DNA of 64,000 nt from Vulcanisaeta sp. JCM 16161 (GCF_001316285.1 NZ_BBDO01000005.1:1-64000), one strand, 5' to 3'; numbered from the stretch's first letter, positions 38,971 through 50,118 are shown. Numbers and translations are program-made. The notes: a model not told the origin generated them from the sequence alone.

Positions 38971-39877
38971 GTGGTTAGCTTTGATGATTTAAAGGTGTCA
39001 TTAAGTACGTACATAATGAGGAACAGGCGGGTTACATACCAGGACCTATTAAAGTGGTCGTCAGGTAATAAGGTTGGTAATGCCCTACTATACCTATTAA
39101 TTAGGGAGTTAATTCGTGAGAAGAGGTTTAGGGCATCTGGGGAGTACGTGATTGGGGTTCTCAAGGTTGGTAATAACGAGGTCAAGTTATCAATACCAAT
39201 GTATGTGGAGGTACCTGGTGAGAGCGTTAAACAATCAATACAGGTTAAGCGCCAGGTTAGGCAGAGACGCGTTAGGAGCTCGAGCATCCTAGAGGCATTT
39301 AGTGAGGAAAGGAATGCTGAAGCTAAGCAGACAGCAGTGGAGAGTGGCGAGGTCGAGAGGAGAGAAGCAAGGGCTACAACCGTAGAGATTAGGCAGGAGG
39401 GGCAGAAGAAGCAGGAGTTGGGGGCTGTGGGGCATGAGGAGGTTGAGAGCGTTCATGAAAGCGGTAGGACTGAGACAAGCACTAAGGAGGGAAGGGAAGA
39501 GCCAACTAGTTCTCTTGGTATTGAGAATGCGGCAATCCCAACGGATTATTCTACAGTTACTATGGAGGATTTCACCGCAATGCTTAGGAGGCTATTGAGG
39601 AGGAATTGCCGCAGAATAGGGAGGAGGGTTATAAGGTTGCTATGGCAATGCTCAGTTACCTACAGAGGTATTGGAGCGTTGGTGAGCTAAGGCTTAAGCT
39701 CGACATAGCTAAGCAATTTGGCGGTGTTAATGAGAGCATCATGAGGATAGAGGACGGCGTTTTAAGGGCCTTAGAAAGCTCGGTATTGTGGAGATTATTG
39801 AGCCTGGCGTTATTAATAGGGTTAGGGAATTACCCAAGGACTTTATTAAGGTTAGGCTTGACTCACTATTCACGTGA
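38971..39877 (+). CDS. Crenarchaeal protein with two helical DNA-binding-like ends
   Basis: About 302 residues after frame repair near 39595 and near 39777 (one base each). Residues 1-75 look like a winged helix (NRRVTYQDLLKWSS, NALLYLLIRELIREKRFRAS). A long Glu/Arg-rich disordered linker (about 85-195) follows. The end is another helical wing-like domain (REEGYKVAMAMLSYLQRYWS, GVLRALEKLGIVEIIEPG). I do not recognise the family. The GTG start is 23 bases after the TATA box. It converges on S25e. Confidence 0.6.
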
Positions 39878-40231
39878 TTAGGCAGCCACCTGCTTAAGTC
39901 TTTCAGGCGTTGTATATACCTCAGTCCTATGACCCTTTGAGACAAGCACCAGCGTACCCTTACCCGCAAGCGCCCTCAGTATTTGATAGGCAACGCTTAT
40001 CTTCGTGTTAAACCTGGTGGCTACAAGGTACGGCGTCACATACTCCCACTTAACCACCTCCTTCTCGACATCACTAAGGAGTTTTTGATCAATAAGTGAT
40101 GCCTTAGCTGTAGGTCTTTCCTCAGCGGCGGCCTTCCTACCCTTTGCGGCTGGTTTAGCCTGGGCCTGCTGTTGTTGTTTCTCCTGCTTCTTAGCTAATT
40201 GCGATAATGTTGGTTTCTTCTTACCACCCAT
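39878..40231 (-). CDS. rps25e: Ribosomal protein S25e
   Basis: 117 residues from the ATG at 40231 (an upstream ATG at 40255 adds eight non-conserved residues). A Lys/Gln/Ala-rich N-terminus (GGKKKPTLSQLAKKQ) precedes the winged-helix core (YVTPYLVATRFNTKISVAYQ, LVLVSKGHRTEVYT). Intact. An archaeal/eukaryotic small-subunit protein. It is divergent from the TBP gene. Confidence 0.93.
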   Translation of the reverse strand: MGGKKKPTLSQLAKKQEKQQQQAQAKPAAKGRKAAAEERPTAKASLIDQKLLSDVEKEVVKWEYVTPYLVATRFNTKISVAYQILRALAGKGTLVLVSKGHRTEVYTTPERLKQVAA

Positions 40232-40327
40232 ACAGGTCAATAACTCTGGCGCCATCCCCTTTATAAACTATTCCTCGCAGCACAAACGGAACTAGGTATT
40301 ATGCCTATGATTGTGTCGGAAAGGTTT

Positions 40328-40348
40328 TTTTAAGTGCTTTTTTTAAAT
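40328..40348 (+). promoter_or_regulatory. TATA-like element of TBP gene
   Basis: Two T-rich boxes (TTTTTTTAAG at 40325-40334 and TTTTTTTAAA at 40338-40347) lie within 35 bases of the TBP start codon. The second is too close to the ATG for a standard box A, so the first is the likelier one. Confidence 0.35.
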
Positions 40349-40356
40349 CATGAATA

Positions 40357-40935
40357 ATGCCAAATCCCACTTATCGTATTGAGAATATTGTCGCCACGGT
40401 AAACCTCGGCATTGACCTAGATCTAGATAAACTCGCAGAAAGGCTTCCAGCCGCTGAGTATAATCCTGAGCAATTCCCCGGCCTAATCCTTAGGCTCCAG
40501 AGACCGAAGATATCAGCCTTAATTTTCAGGACAGGTAAGATGGTGTGTACAGGGGCTAAGAGTGAGAATGAGCTTAAGAGGGCAGTTAAGGAATTGGTGA
40601 GGCTGCTCAATGAGCATGGCGCCGACGTACCACTCACGCCGGAGATACAGGTGCAGAACATAGTGGCCTCCGGCAATCTGCATGCTGAGGTTGATATTGA
40701 GAAGTCAGCCTTAATGCTTGAGAATTCAATGTACGAGCCGGAACAATTCCCCGGTCTAATTTATAGAATGGATGATCCAAAGGTCGTCCTTCTAATATTT
40801 AGCTCGGGTAAGATTGTGTGCACGGGCGCTAAGAAGGAGCAGCAGGTTAAGGATGCAGTCTTTAAGATACACGATATCCTTAAGGACATAGGAGCTTTGT
40901 ACGAGGAGGGAGGTAAGGAGGAAGAGGAGCTTTGA
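40357..40935 (+). CDS. tbp: TATA-box-binding protein TBP
   Basis: 192 residues, intact. The two direct repeats are clear: IENIVATVNLGIDLDLDKLA ... YNPEQFPGLILRL ... GKMVCTGAKSE, and VQNIVASGNLHAEVDIEKSA ... YEPEQFPGLIYRM ... GKIVCTGAKKE. An acidic C-terminal tail is typical. It binds box A and recruits TFB and RNA polymerase. The stop overlaps the start of the next gene, so they are co-transcribed. Confidence 0.97.
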   Translation: MPNPTYRIENIVATVNLGIDLDLDKLAERLPAAEYNPEQFPGLILRLQRPKISALIFRTGKMVCTGAKSENELKRAVKELVRLLNEHGADVPLTPEIQVQNIVASGNLHAEVDIEKSALMLENSMYEPEQFPGLIYRMDDPKVVLLIFSSGKIVCTGAKKEQQVKDAVFKIHDILKDIGALYEEGGKEEEEL

Positions 40936-41647
40936 TGACCATGTTTCCAGAGGCAGTACCCATAATAGACCAGGGAACTAAGCGCATATTGAGTTTAGTA
41001 TTCACCAATAAATTAGCGATAGAATTGAGGAGCGATATAAACCCAGGAACCCTAAGGAGGTTAAGTACGTTAAATAAGGAAATAATAGGCATTGTTAGGG
41101 TTAATGATGAATTCAACGCAAAACTCCCGAATTCATTAGGTAAGTTCAATAAGGCAATTATAATCTTAGGACCTGAGGTTGGTGAGTCATGGCTTAAGTA
41201 TGCAATGAGCCTTACGAATACCATAATTGGGTTCACGCTAGATTCATTAATAAGGTTCGTAAAGATAAGGCCGGGCCTGCTCAATATACCTAGCGAGTTA
41301 TTCATAGACCCAGTAATCAGTAATAGCGACATGTCAGTACCACCTAAGGAGATACCTAAGGCTGTTATTGATTGGTTAATGGATTACGTAGACTCAGGGG
41401 GTGATTTATACGTACTGGTGCGCGGTGACTCCATTAATAGCATTGATGTACTTATGCATTCACGACTTATTTTTACCTACGACGTTAGATTGGCCGAGCT
41501 TTATAACGGCATTATTAAGGGTGGTTTCATGGCTAATGCTAAGATTAGTATTAAGCCGAGTGTAACTTCTGCCGTAACTCCCTAAATCCACTATGCCTAT
41601 TGACCTGCCCCAACGTGGACCTGGTTAAGGAAATGGGGGTTGAGTAA
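40935..41647 (+). CDS. Hypothetical protein with C-terminal zinc motif, downstream of TBP
   Basis: About 238 residues after adding one base near 41563. The main domain is alpha/beta with alternating strands (IIGIVRVNDEFNAKLPNSLG, IIILGPEVGESW). After repair it ends in a C-x2-C ... C-x4-C motif (ECNFCRNSLNPLCLLTCP), which probably binds zinc. I do not recognise the family. It overlaps TBP by one base and is followed two bases later by hjc. Confidence 0.6.
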
Positions 41648-41649
41648 TT

Positions 41650-42068
41650 ATGAGCCTGGCTAAGAGAAAGGGCTCGGCCCATGAAAGAGCCTGGCAAATA
41701 AGCTATGGGATATGGGGCTCGCGGTCCTTAGGGGGTGTTCCTCAGGTGGTGGTGTTAGGAAGAGGTTCGTGCCCGATATCGTGGCCATAGGCCCTGGGTT
41801 CGTATTAGTAATCGAGGCCAAGTATAGGTCTGAGAAGAGTTCCATAAGGATTGAGGGCGAGAAGGTGGAGAAATTACTGGAGTTTGCGCGTAGGGCTAGG
41901 GGTGATGCGTACATTGCCGTGAAATTTAGGGGCTATGATTGGCACTTCCTACCGATTACTGATAAGGGGGACATTATCGTGAGGCCAGACGACTTAAGTA
42001 ATGCCTATACACTTGAGCAGTTGATTAATAAGTACATGAGTAGGTCCTTAACCGAATATCTGAAGTAG
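41650..42068 (+). CDS. hjc: Holliday junction resolvase Hjc
   Basis: About 140 residues after adding one base near 41690. The N-terminus MSLAKRKGSAHERELANKLW matches Hjc, then RFVPDIVAIGPGFVLVIEAK holds the catalytic D and the E-x-K of the nuclease core. A second conserved region is YIAVKFRGYDWHFLP. Hjc cleaves four-way junctions symmetrically. Start at 41650, right after the preceding stop. Confidence 0.88.
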
Positions 42069-42111
42069 TTGGTGATTAACCTTTAATAATTTTTCAGGTT
42101 CTAGGTAATTA

Positions 42112-42390
42112 ATGTCGTCGACAATACAGCGGGAAATAAAGTCGCTCGTTGATAAAATGCTCAAGACCTCAGAGACTAAGTCCTTGAAGTTTACACGGGT
42201 AAGCGTTAAGGCCTCTGATAAGGGTCTTGAGGTAAGCATAAAGATATACCTTGAGCACCCAATGCGGCTCAATAGTATTTATGAGTTGGTAAGGATTATG
42301 TCCAATAAGTACGGCGTTGCCACGGATGAGGTGACGATATACTCACCCCACTCAGGGGCCATTAGGCTATCCTTCATCATTAAAAAGTGA
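42112..42390 (+). CDS. Small hypothetical protein
   Basis: 92 residues, intact. The composition is basic and alternates beta and helix (VSVKASDKGLEVSIKIYLEH). No motif is recognisable. It lies between hjc and the metallo-beta-lactamase-fold gene and may be co-transcribed with them. Confidence 0.55.
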   Translation: MSSTIQREIKSLVDKMLKTSETKSLKFTRVSVKASDKGLEVSIKIYLEHPMRLNSIYELVRIMSNKYGVATDEVTIYSPHSGAIRLSFIIKK

Positions 42391-42433
42391 CTTGTGGTAA
42401 AACTTATTTATTGCGAGACTACCTAGTTAATTA

Positions 42434-43122
42434 ATGAGTACGCAGTCATACATTAAATGGCTTGGTCACGCAGCCTTTGAAATAATGCTAAGCGGTAAGA
42501 AAATCCTAATCGATCCCTGGATTTCCAACCCACTATCGCCCGTAACCCTCAATGAGATAACAAATGTCGACTACATACTCGTGACTCACGACCACTTCGA
42601 CCACCTGGGCGAGACTGTGGACATAGCTAAAAAGACGAATGCCACCGTTGTCGGGGTTTTTGAACTCGTTAACTACCTCAGCGAGCAGGGTGTGAAGAAT
42701 ACCATAGGCATGAACGTTGGCGGCTCTGTGAAGTTAACGAGCGAGATTGAAGTCTACGTGACGCCAGCACTACATAGCTCGAGTAGGGGTGTGCCAGTGG
42801 GCTTCATAATAAAGGCTCCTGAGGCAACCATATACCACGCAGGCGACACGGGCCTCTTTAGTGAAATGGACCTACTCGGCAAGTTGTTTAAGATTGACGT
42901 GGCCATGCTACCAATAGGTAGCCTATTCACGATGGATCCAAGGCAGGCCGCCTACGCATTAACAATGTTGAGGCCTAGGCTGTTATACCCATGCATTATA
43001 ATACATTCCCGGACATTAAGCAGGATCCGCAACAATTCAAGGAGCTTGCGGAGTCCATGCTTCCGGACGTTAAGGTGTTTATATTAAAGCCTGGCGAGAT
43101 TTTACAATTGCCAATCAAATAA
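42434..43122 (+). CDS. UPF0173 metal-dependent hydrolase
   Basis: A metallo-beta-lactamase fold of about 230 residues. [18 protein letters not shown] and the metal motif THDHFDHLG (HxHxDH) are clear, and YHAGDTGLF supplies the metal-binding Asp. The frame breaks near 42985. One added base gives the usual ending with [17 protein letters not shown], which holds the last His. The substrate is unknown in this family. Confidence 0.85.
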
Positions 43123-43177
43123 CTAATTATTGCTAAGCCCTTAATATTTAAAATCCCTCAAGTACCTCGTTGTTGGT

Positions 43178-44549
43178 ATGGTTAATTTCGACGTTATTGT
43201 CGTTGGCGCAGGCACGGCGGGTTCATACGCATCGTACCTATCGCTAAGGCAGGGCTTAACGTGGCTTTAATAGAGATGAAGAGGAGGGATAAGTCTTCAA
43301 GACTACTGCGACGCCATTGGTATTCATCACATCGAGCGAATGGTCATTAAACCACCGAGTGATGTATTTATGATTAGGTATGAAGGTGCCGAGTTGTTCA
43401 GTCCTGACCTATCGATTAGATATGTGGTGCTCGGTAAGGGATTCGGGCTTGACATGGCTAGGTGGGCTCAGTGGTTAATTAGTGAGGCTGAGAGGCTGGT
43501 GCGCACGTATTCGATGGTCATAAGGTCCAGGGACCGATAATAGAGAATGGCGCGGTTTCGGGGGTTAGGGTGTTAAAGCCCGATGGATCTACCGAGGAAT
43601 TTAGGGCTAGGGTTGTCATCGATGCAAGTGGCGTTGGTGCTGTGGTTAGAAGTAGGCTACCACGTGAGTGGTGGGTTTCTGAGCCGTTATTACCCGAGGA
43701 CGTCTCGAACGCGTATAGGGAGATTATCCAGGTTGATTATGAAATTGAGAAGCCTGAGTTCATAAAGATATACCTAGACGCCAATATAGCACCGGGAGGT
43801 TACTGGTGGTTGTTTCCAAAGAGCCGGAATACGATGAACATAGGGCTTGGCTTATGGGGTAAGTTAAGTGAGGAGCAGGGATTAAACCCTAGGCATAATT
43901 ACGATAAGTACCTGGCCAATAGCCAGTACACGAGGGGTAGGAAGATAATACACGTGGGTGGTGGTATTGTGCCAACGCGTAGGCCATTACCGTCACTCGT
44001 GGCCAACGGCTTCCTAGCCGCCGGCGACGCCGCAGTCACCGTTAATCCAGTGCATGGCGGTGGCATAGGACCCGCATTGCTCTCGGCCGAGCTGGCGTCG
44101 AAGACCGTGATAGAGGCCTTCGAGAGGGGTGACTTCACCGAGAGGGGTTTGTGGAAGTACAATATTGAGTATTTGAGGGCTTATGGGATAAAACAGGCAA
44201 TGCTTGATGTATTTAGACTTATGCTTCAGACCCTTACTAATGATCAATTAAATAGGGGGTTGAAGGCTAGGCTACTCACCGAGGATGAGGTGCTTGAGAT
44301 ATCCGAGAAGGGCTCATTGGAATTATCATTCTTGATAAGTTAAAGATTGGCCTACGCTTAATGAAGGTGCCTGACGTGGCGTCTAAGTTAAGGCTTGCAT
44401 TGAGGTACATGAGTGAGGTTAAAAGGTTGTATGAGGCTTACCCAGGAGACCCAAGTGGTTTATCAAGTTGGTATAGGAGGTTAACAAGTACCTATCGTGA
44501 ATATACAAATAAACTTGGCATTTCGATGAAATGGCTAAGTAATGCCTAA
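43178..44549 (+). CDS. Geranylgeranyl reductase family FAD protein
   Basis: About 458 residues after repair of four or more frame breaks (near 43235, 43290, 43500 and 44340). The N-terminus [16 protein letters not shown] binds [22 protein letters not shown] and the [20 protein letters not shown] motif are diagnostic of the digeranylgeranylglycerophospholipid reductase family, which saturates archaeal membrane lipid chains. The many breaks lie mostly in the first 350 bases. Confidence 0.8.
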
Positions 44550-45634
44550 TACCCTGGGTATGTTCTTATCAAAGGGCGGGTAGATAATACCCTTCTCAGT
44601 TATTAATGCAGTCACGTACTTGGGGGGTGTGACGTCAAAAACGGGGTTAAACACAGGAACACCCTCTGGAGCTATTGGTACGCCCCTTATCTTCCTAACC
44701 TCATCAGGATCCCTCTCCTCGATCTTCACATCCTCAACTCTACTCTTTAAGTCGAAGGTTGACGAAGGCGCTATTGCGTAGAATGGTATGCCTAATTCAT
44801 GGGCAATCACCGCCTCCTTAAACGTCCCAATCTTATTGTAAACGTGCCCATCCTTAAGTATCCTATCCGCGCCAACCATTACGCTATTAACCATGCCCTT
44901 ATACATTACGTATCCAACGGCCGTATCTGTTATTAACGTGACCGGTATCCCATCAGCCATTAACTCATAGACCGTTAGCCTAGCGCCCTGAAGCCACGGT
45001 CTCGTCTCTGGCGCAATAACCGATACCCTAATACCCAATGCGTGGGCAACCCTCACGGGCGCTGTGGCTGTCCCAATGCCAGTGCCTGTCGCCAATCCAC
45101 CGGCATTGCACTGTGTCAATATTACGTCCCCTTCATTTATCTTCTCAAGTCCATAAATCCCCATCATCAACTCGGCATTGAACTCCTCATCAAAAATAGC
45201 CTTGGCCTCCCTCCTCAAAACCTCAACTAACTCCTTCACATTCTTGGCCTCGCCATCATTCACGGCATCCCTAGCCTATTGTACATCCTCTCTGTAGCCC
45301 AGAACAGGTTCTGCGCAGTCGGTCTCGCCGCATTAAGGATCTCCCTAGCCCTGGCTAATTCCCTGAGGGCCTCATCAAGTGTTGATACGTTGCTGTGGGC
45401 TATGGCTAGGACCATTCCGTAGGCCGCCGTTATGCCTATTGCTGGTGCTCCACGCACAATCATTTGTTTAATCGCGTCAGCAGTTGACGCAGGGTCCCTC
45501 AACTCTACATAAACCTCCTCAAAGGGTAATTTCCTCTGGTCAAGCAGTATTAATGTATTGTCCTCGTCGCGCCAAATTATCGGTCTCAACTTGGGCTTTA
45601 TTTTACTTTTCAATTCCTCAATATTAATCCTCAT
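44535..45634 (-). CDS. mtnA: S-methyl-5-thioribose-1-phosphate isomerase-like protein
   Basis: About 367 residues, with one frame break near 45265. Key motifs are [52 protein letters not shown] with the catalytic Cys, and [18 protein letters not shown] with the catalytic Asp. The enzyme works in the methionine salvage pathway. The related ribose-1,5-bisphosphate isomerase lacks some N-terminal features seen here. It converges on the reductase gene with 15 bases overlap. Confidence 0.88.
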
Positions 45635-45681
45635 ACTTCACTGATAATAATTAACAACTTTTAAGCCTTTTCAGCAGTTCC

Positions 45682-47143
45682 TTAACCCAGGTACTTCTCA
45701 CGTAAATAATTCAGTAAGTACGTTGGGTTATACGTGTCATTGAAGGACCTCATGAGTAACTCCTTGGGTGGGTATATGGCACCGTACTTACAAATCCTAT
45801 CCCTAAGGAACTCCTTAATCTCATTGAATCTCCTTCCCGCAACCTTATCCTTAAGCCGGGGAGCTTCGCATAAATCATTCCAGCAATGACATTGCCCAAT
45901 GTGTAGGTTGGGAAGTAGCCGAAGGATCCCTGGGACCAATGAATGTCTTGGAGAACGCCCTCAGTATCATTCCTAGCCTAACGCCTAGGTACTTATCCAT
46001 GAAGTCATTCCAAAGCGATGGTAGGTCAGACACATCAAGCTTACCTGCTATCAGCCCCTTCTCAATCTCATAGCGAAGGGCTATGTGGAAATTATAGGTA
46101 ACCTCATCAGCATCAACCCTGATAAGGCTTGGCCTAACTATATTGAAGTACCTATAAACCTCGTCCTCATCATAATCCCTTAGGAATGGCAGCCTCTCCC
46201 TGAGTAACGGGTATATCAGGTGCACAAACTCCCTACTCCTACCAATAACATTCTCCCAAAACCTTGACTGACTTTCATGAACGCCCATGGAGACCCCGCG
46301 GCCGACAGGCGTCATTTCCAGGGATGGATCAATCATTAACTCGTACATTGCGTGGCCGCTCTCATGAATCACGGAGAACATGGTTGATCTAAAGTCCTTA
46401 CCTTCATACCTAGTGGTTATCCTTACATCATTTATGGACATACTCGTTGTGAAGGGATGCGCTGATACATCCATCCTAAACCTGGTGCCCACCGGCATTT
46501 CAAGTATCCTTAGTAGTTCCTCATTTATTGATTTCATGACATTAACGTCGTAGGGCACCTCCTCAAGCGGATGCTTACTTGGGTACCTACCCTCACTCAA
46601 CACCTTCTCAAGTATTGACTTCAGGTTAGGGAGTAATGTGTTGAATACGTTATCCGCGTCATTAACCGTGAAGCCCTCCTCGTATAGGTCCAGTAGTGCA
46701 TTGTATGGGTGGCCCTCATAACCAAGCTTATCGGTGATAATTCTCTCCAACTCCACAATCTTTGAAAGGTATGGCTTAAACTTCTCGAAGTTCGACTCCT
46801 TTTTCGCCTCCCTCCAAACCACGGCCGCCTTCGTGGTGGTTCTATTCAATTCCTCAATAATCTCCGGAGGAATCGACGTGTAATACTTCAGTTCCCTCTT
46901 TAGAACCCTAATGACGCCTTTCTCGAAATCCGTCAAGTCCTTAGCATCCTCATACTTATTGACCAAGTCCCTAAGCCTTAATAGGTACTCCCTACGTATA
47001 AGCGCTAAGTAAGCCAATGCCTCACCACGTGCTGATGCAGCCTCAATAGGCATGTTAACCTCAAGGTCCCATCCAAGCAATGAGTTTGCGTGGTCAATGG
47101 CCCACACAAATTTATACTCCCTAAGTAGGTCATCGATCTTCAT
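45682..47143 (-). CDS. M32-family metallocarboxypeptidase
   Basis: About 487 residues. The zinc motif [11 protein letters not shown] (HExxH) lies near 46345-46370, and [13 protein letters not shown] is the second diagnostic M32 motif. [20 protein letters not shown] also matches. The frame breaks near 45900, and one added base gives the family-typical [19 protein letters not shown]. These are thermostable carboxypeptidases of broad specificity. Confidence 0.92.
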
Positions 47144-47168
47144 TAACCCGTTAACCGTAGTTTTCTAC

Positions 47169-47837
47169 TTAAGCATTTCCTTTATTGCACGAATTAATTA
47201 GTAAGGAGATGAGGTTATATAATCGAATGGCCGTCTTCAACTTACTAAGCGATAAATTACCAAGGCCCAACTCCCTCCTAACATCACTTATTAACGAGCC
47301 GCAATTATCCACATTAACCCCTAGTTTCTCACATACGCAACTCCAATCATTACACTCCATCACCGCGCCCATGATGTCCCTAACCCTAGAATTGCAGGAC
47401 TTTGCGGCCAGTGTGAACACGGTATTTATTAGGTCGCCAACGGCCTCGTAAATCACGTTCTCGATCACTGTCCTCAACTCATCGATTGTTAAGACAACGG
47501 CCTCCTCAAGATTAATCACGGAAACCCCCAACTCATCAGCCAAGGCCCTACTCGAGTCATTACTAAAGCCTCTAGCCACGATCAGCGGCTTTGCATTTAG
47601 TACCTTAGCATTAACATATGCCTGCCTAATGGCGCTCACGTCTACCTTGCCGGACTTAACCTCAATGGCATACCTATTGCCCGAGCCGTCCTCAGCAACT
47701 ATGTCAACCTCACCAACCTCAACGCCATTAACCGTGACCTTAACCCTCCTACCAAGGACCTTAAGCCCAAGCCTACTTAATAACTCTGCGACGTAATCCT
47801 CAAACTTAACACCTACATTAGCCACTGCAATTAACAA
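47169..47837 (-). CDS. PD-(D/E)XK (RecB-type) nuclease-like protein
   Basis: 222 residues, intact. The N-terminal half holds a restriction-like core: EDYVAELLSRLGLKVLGRR, then EVDIVAED and YAIEVKSGK, giving the E ... D ... E-x-K motif. The C-terminal half has five Cys and helices of unknown role. Crenarchaea carry a conserved family of such proteins. Its start lies about 90 bases downstream of the rrp42 stop on the same strand. Confidence 0.75.
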   Translation of the reverse strand: MLIAVANVGVKFEDYVAELLSRLGLKVLGRRVKVTVNGVEVGEVDIVAEDGSGNRYAIEVKSGKVDVSAIRQAYVNAKVLNAKPLIVARGFSNDSSRALADELGVSVINLEEAVVLTIDELRTVIENVIYEAVGDLINTVFTLAAKSCNSRVRDIMGAVMECNDWSCVCEKLGVNVDNCGSLISDVRRELGLGNLSLSKLKTAIRLYNLISLLINSCNKGNA

Positions 47838-47927
47838 TGCGCAAACCCTTTAATTAATTTTGATACATATTACCTAGTGATGATGGTTTGCAGCCCTGAA
47901 TAATGACGAAACCGCTGAAGACTGAGC

Positions 47928-48779
47928 TCACAATTTAAGATCCGTCTGCGGATTTGCCATGGCACTCATTATGATGTTCCTAAGCTTCACGTATTGATTA
48001 ACCGTGTTGCTAATTATATTATTCACTTCATCCTTCGTGAAGGCACCCGTAACCTTCTGAATAGCCACAACATTACCACCGGCGATGCCCGTTATATAAA
48101 CGCCATCAGACAGATCCTCCTCCTCACGGGTTGGGTCAACGAGTAGGAAGTTACCTATCTTAACATAGGTTATCGTTAATGGCAACCTATCAGTATTGAG
48201 CTTAAGAGGTGATTTAACGCTTCGGTCTATCCTCAAAATATTGCCCGCGGGATCTAACTCAACCTTCGGCAGGGCAGTGCTCATAAGCGCAGTTACGGCG
48301 GCTATGGTCGACGCATCCACTAGGTTACCATCGTGGTTAAGCACGTATATGTCGACCCACAGGAACCATGCGTGCTTACCCGTAACTATCGATAATGACT
48401 TAAAGTCGAGAAAGCCGCTATGCCTTATAGCCCTATCCACAACCCTGGCTATCTCAATGGCATTCTCATCAGGTGGTCCAGGCTCTACATCTGGGGATGC
48501 CGTTGGTGCTATTTCCAGGTTCACTATTAATGCGCCCTCGTCTGGCGTATCCTCAAATGGCTTACCAACCTCCACCTTAACGCCAGCCATTACCTTAGTA
48601 TTACCGAGGGATACCAGGGAGCTACCATCAGCTGTTTTCACCACGTTGACCCTGATACTTAATTCCCTGTAATCATTTAATCCCCTATTATCAATCCTAA
48701 CGCCCTGCTCAATCATCTTCCTCATAACATCCTGCTTAAGCTTCGGAATAACACCCCTCTCCTGAGTTACGCTCAGCAT
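47928..48779 (-). CDS. rrp42: Exosome complex subunit Rrp42
   Basis: 283 residues, intact. An RNase PH fold: GVRIDNRGLNDYRELSIRVN, SLGNTKVMAGVKVEVG, APTASPDVEPGPPDENAIEI. Rrp42 is the inactive partner that forms hexamers with Rrp41. Gene order rrp41 then rrp42 is conserved here. Confidence 0.93.
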   Translation of the reverse strand: MLSVTQERGVIPKLKQDVMRKMIEQGVRIDNRGLNDYRELSIRVNVVKTADGSSLVSLGNTKVMAGVKVEVGKPFEDTPDEGALIVNLEIAPTASPDVEPGPPDENAIEIARVVDRAIRHSGFLDFKSLSIVTGKHAWFLWVDIYVLNHDGNLVDASTIAAVTALMSTALPKVELDPAGNILRIDRSVKSPLKLNTDRLPLTITYVKIGNFLLVDPTREEEDLSDGVYITGIAGGNVVAIQKVTGAFTKDEVNNIISNTVNQYVKLRNIIMSAMANPQTDLKL

Positions 48780-48844
48780 TTAAGGGGCTATTACTTAAGC
48801 CCTTTTAACTTTATTCGCCACAGCAATTAATGATAGGTTTGAGG

Positions 48845-49584
48845 TTAAACTATCAGTGTCATTGACGGTTCAACATACCTACTCCTAAGAGTCTCCTTCT
48901 CTAACCTATAAATCTGCTCAGCAGCCTTAAAGGCAAGGTCAAGCGCCTGGTTAACCTCGGCGGGTGTCCACTCACCATCAGCCTGCATTAGTGTTATTAA
49001 TCCACGGCCATACATTATGGCTAGGGGCATGTCGCCTTCACCATACTGATCCTCAAGTTGATTAAGGTCGACGACTATGGTCCCAGAGACCTTACCTATG
49101 GAGACGCCAACCAATAAATCCCTCATTGGTATTCCAGCATCGGCTAATGCCAATGAGGCCGCGGTTATGCCCGTGACCCTGGTACTACCATCGGCCTGGA
49201 GAACCTCGATGTAAACATCAATCGTGGTCCTTGGAAACCTCTCGAGGATAACCACGGGCTCCAATGCCGTCCTAATCACCTTAGAAATCTCTATCTCCCT
49301 CCTGGATGGCGTTGGGCTCTTCCTACCCTCAGAGGTGCTGAAGGGAGCCATGTGATACCTAACCCTTAATATGGCCTTGTCAGGCAGCTCAAGGTGTTTC
49401 TGCGGTACTTCCCTCGGTCCATAAACCGCGGCGAGTATCACGGTATTACCATAGGCAACTAACGCACTACCCTCGGCGTTATTTATCACGCGACCTCCAT
49501 CCTGACCGGCCTATGCTCATTTGGTAGCCTGCCATCGCTCCTCTTACCATTAATAAGTAATGGCACTGGGGGTTGCTTACCCAT
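48845..49584 (-). CDS. rrp41: Exosome catalytic subunit Rrp41
   Basis: About 247 residues. After adding one G near 49491 the N-terminus reads from the ATG at 49584 with GKRSDGRLPNEHRPVRMEVG, then SALVAYGNTVILAAVYGPRE. The active-site region QADGSTRVTGITAASLALAD and DLNQLEDQYGEGDMPLA, with the catalytic aspartates, is intact. It forms the phosphorolytic hexamer with Rrp42. It is divergent from the GNAT gene. Confidence 0.92.
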
Positions 49585-49649
49585 TGGGTTCGGTTATTAA
49601 CTTTTGGTATAAAAGCATTTTTAAGGGTGGGGCTTCTTTAATTACTTGT

Positions 49650-50117
49650 ATGGTCACGATTAGGGAGGCCCGGGAGAACGACGTGGATGCACTGGTTGAT
49701 TTGGTTGTTAGGTTGAAAAGGCTAAACAGCGAGTTCGATCCATTATTTAGTGCAAGGAATGACTGCGCAGAGCGTGCCAGGGATTACTTAATGAACGCAT
49801 TGCGTGACAACAAGAACCACCTAATACTTGTTGCTGAGGATATGGGGAAGATTGTTGGTGTGTTGAAGGCGGACATTAGGGAGAGATTATTCTACTCACC
49901 AAGTATTGAGGGTGCCATTGTGGACTTCTACGTAATGCCTGAGTATAGGCGTAAGGGGTTGGGTAGGATGATGCTGGAGAGGGCCATAGCAATACTCCGT
50001 GAGAGGGGTGCCCAGTTAATAACTGCTGAGTTCCCAACGCAGAATCAAATAGCCGTGAACTTCTATAATAAGATGGGGTTTAGGTCACTCGTCAGTATTT
50101 ACGCGAGGGAGACCTAG
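49650..50117 (+). CDS. GNAT-family N-acetyltransferase
   Basis: 155 residues from the ATG at 49650. The acetyl-CoA loop is FYVMPEYRRKGLGRMMLERA (R-x-x-G-x-G). ITAEFPTQNQIAVNFYNKMG is the usual C-terminal strand and helix. The substrate is unknown. The frame is open further upstream to 49560, but that stretch is the promoter region shared with rrp41. Confidence 0.85.
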   Translation: MVTIREARENDVDALVDLVVRLKRLNSEFDPLFSARNDCAERARDYLMNALRDNKNHLILVAEDMGKIVGVLKADIRERLFYSPSIEGAIVDFYVMPEYRRKGLGRMMLERAIAILRERGAQLITAEFPTQNQIAVNFYNKMGFRSLVSIYARET

Positions 50118-50118
50118 G

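Noticed and set aside
48196..48672. Plus-strand 158-codon frame
   Set aside because: It lies entirely antisense to the clear Rrp42 gene.
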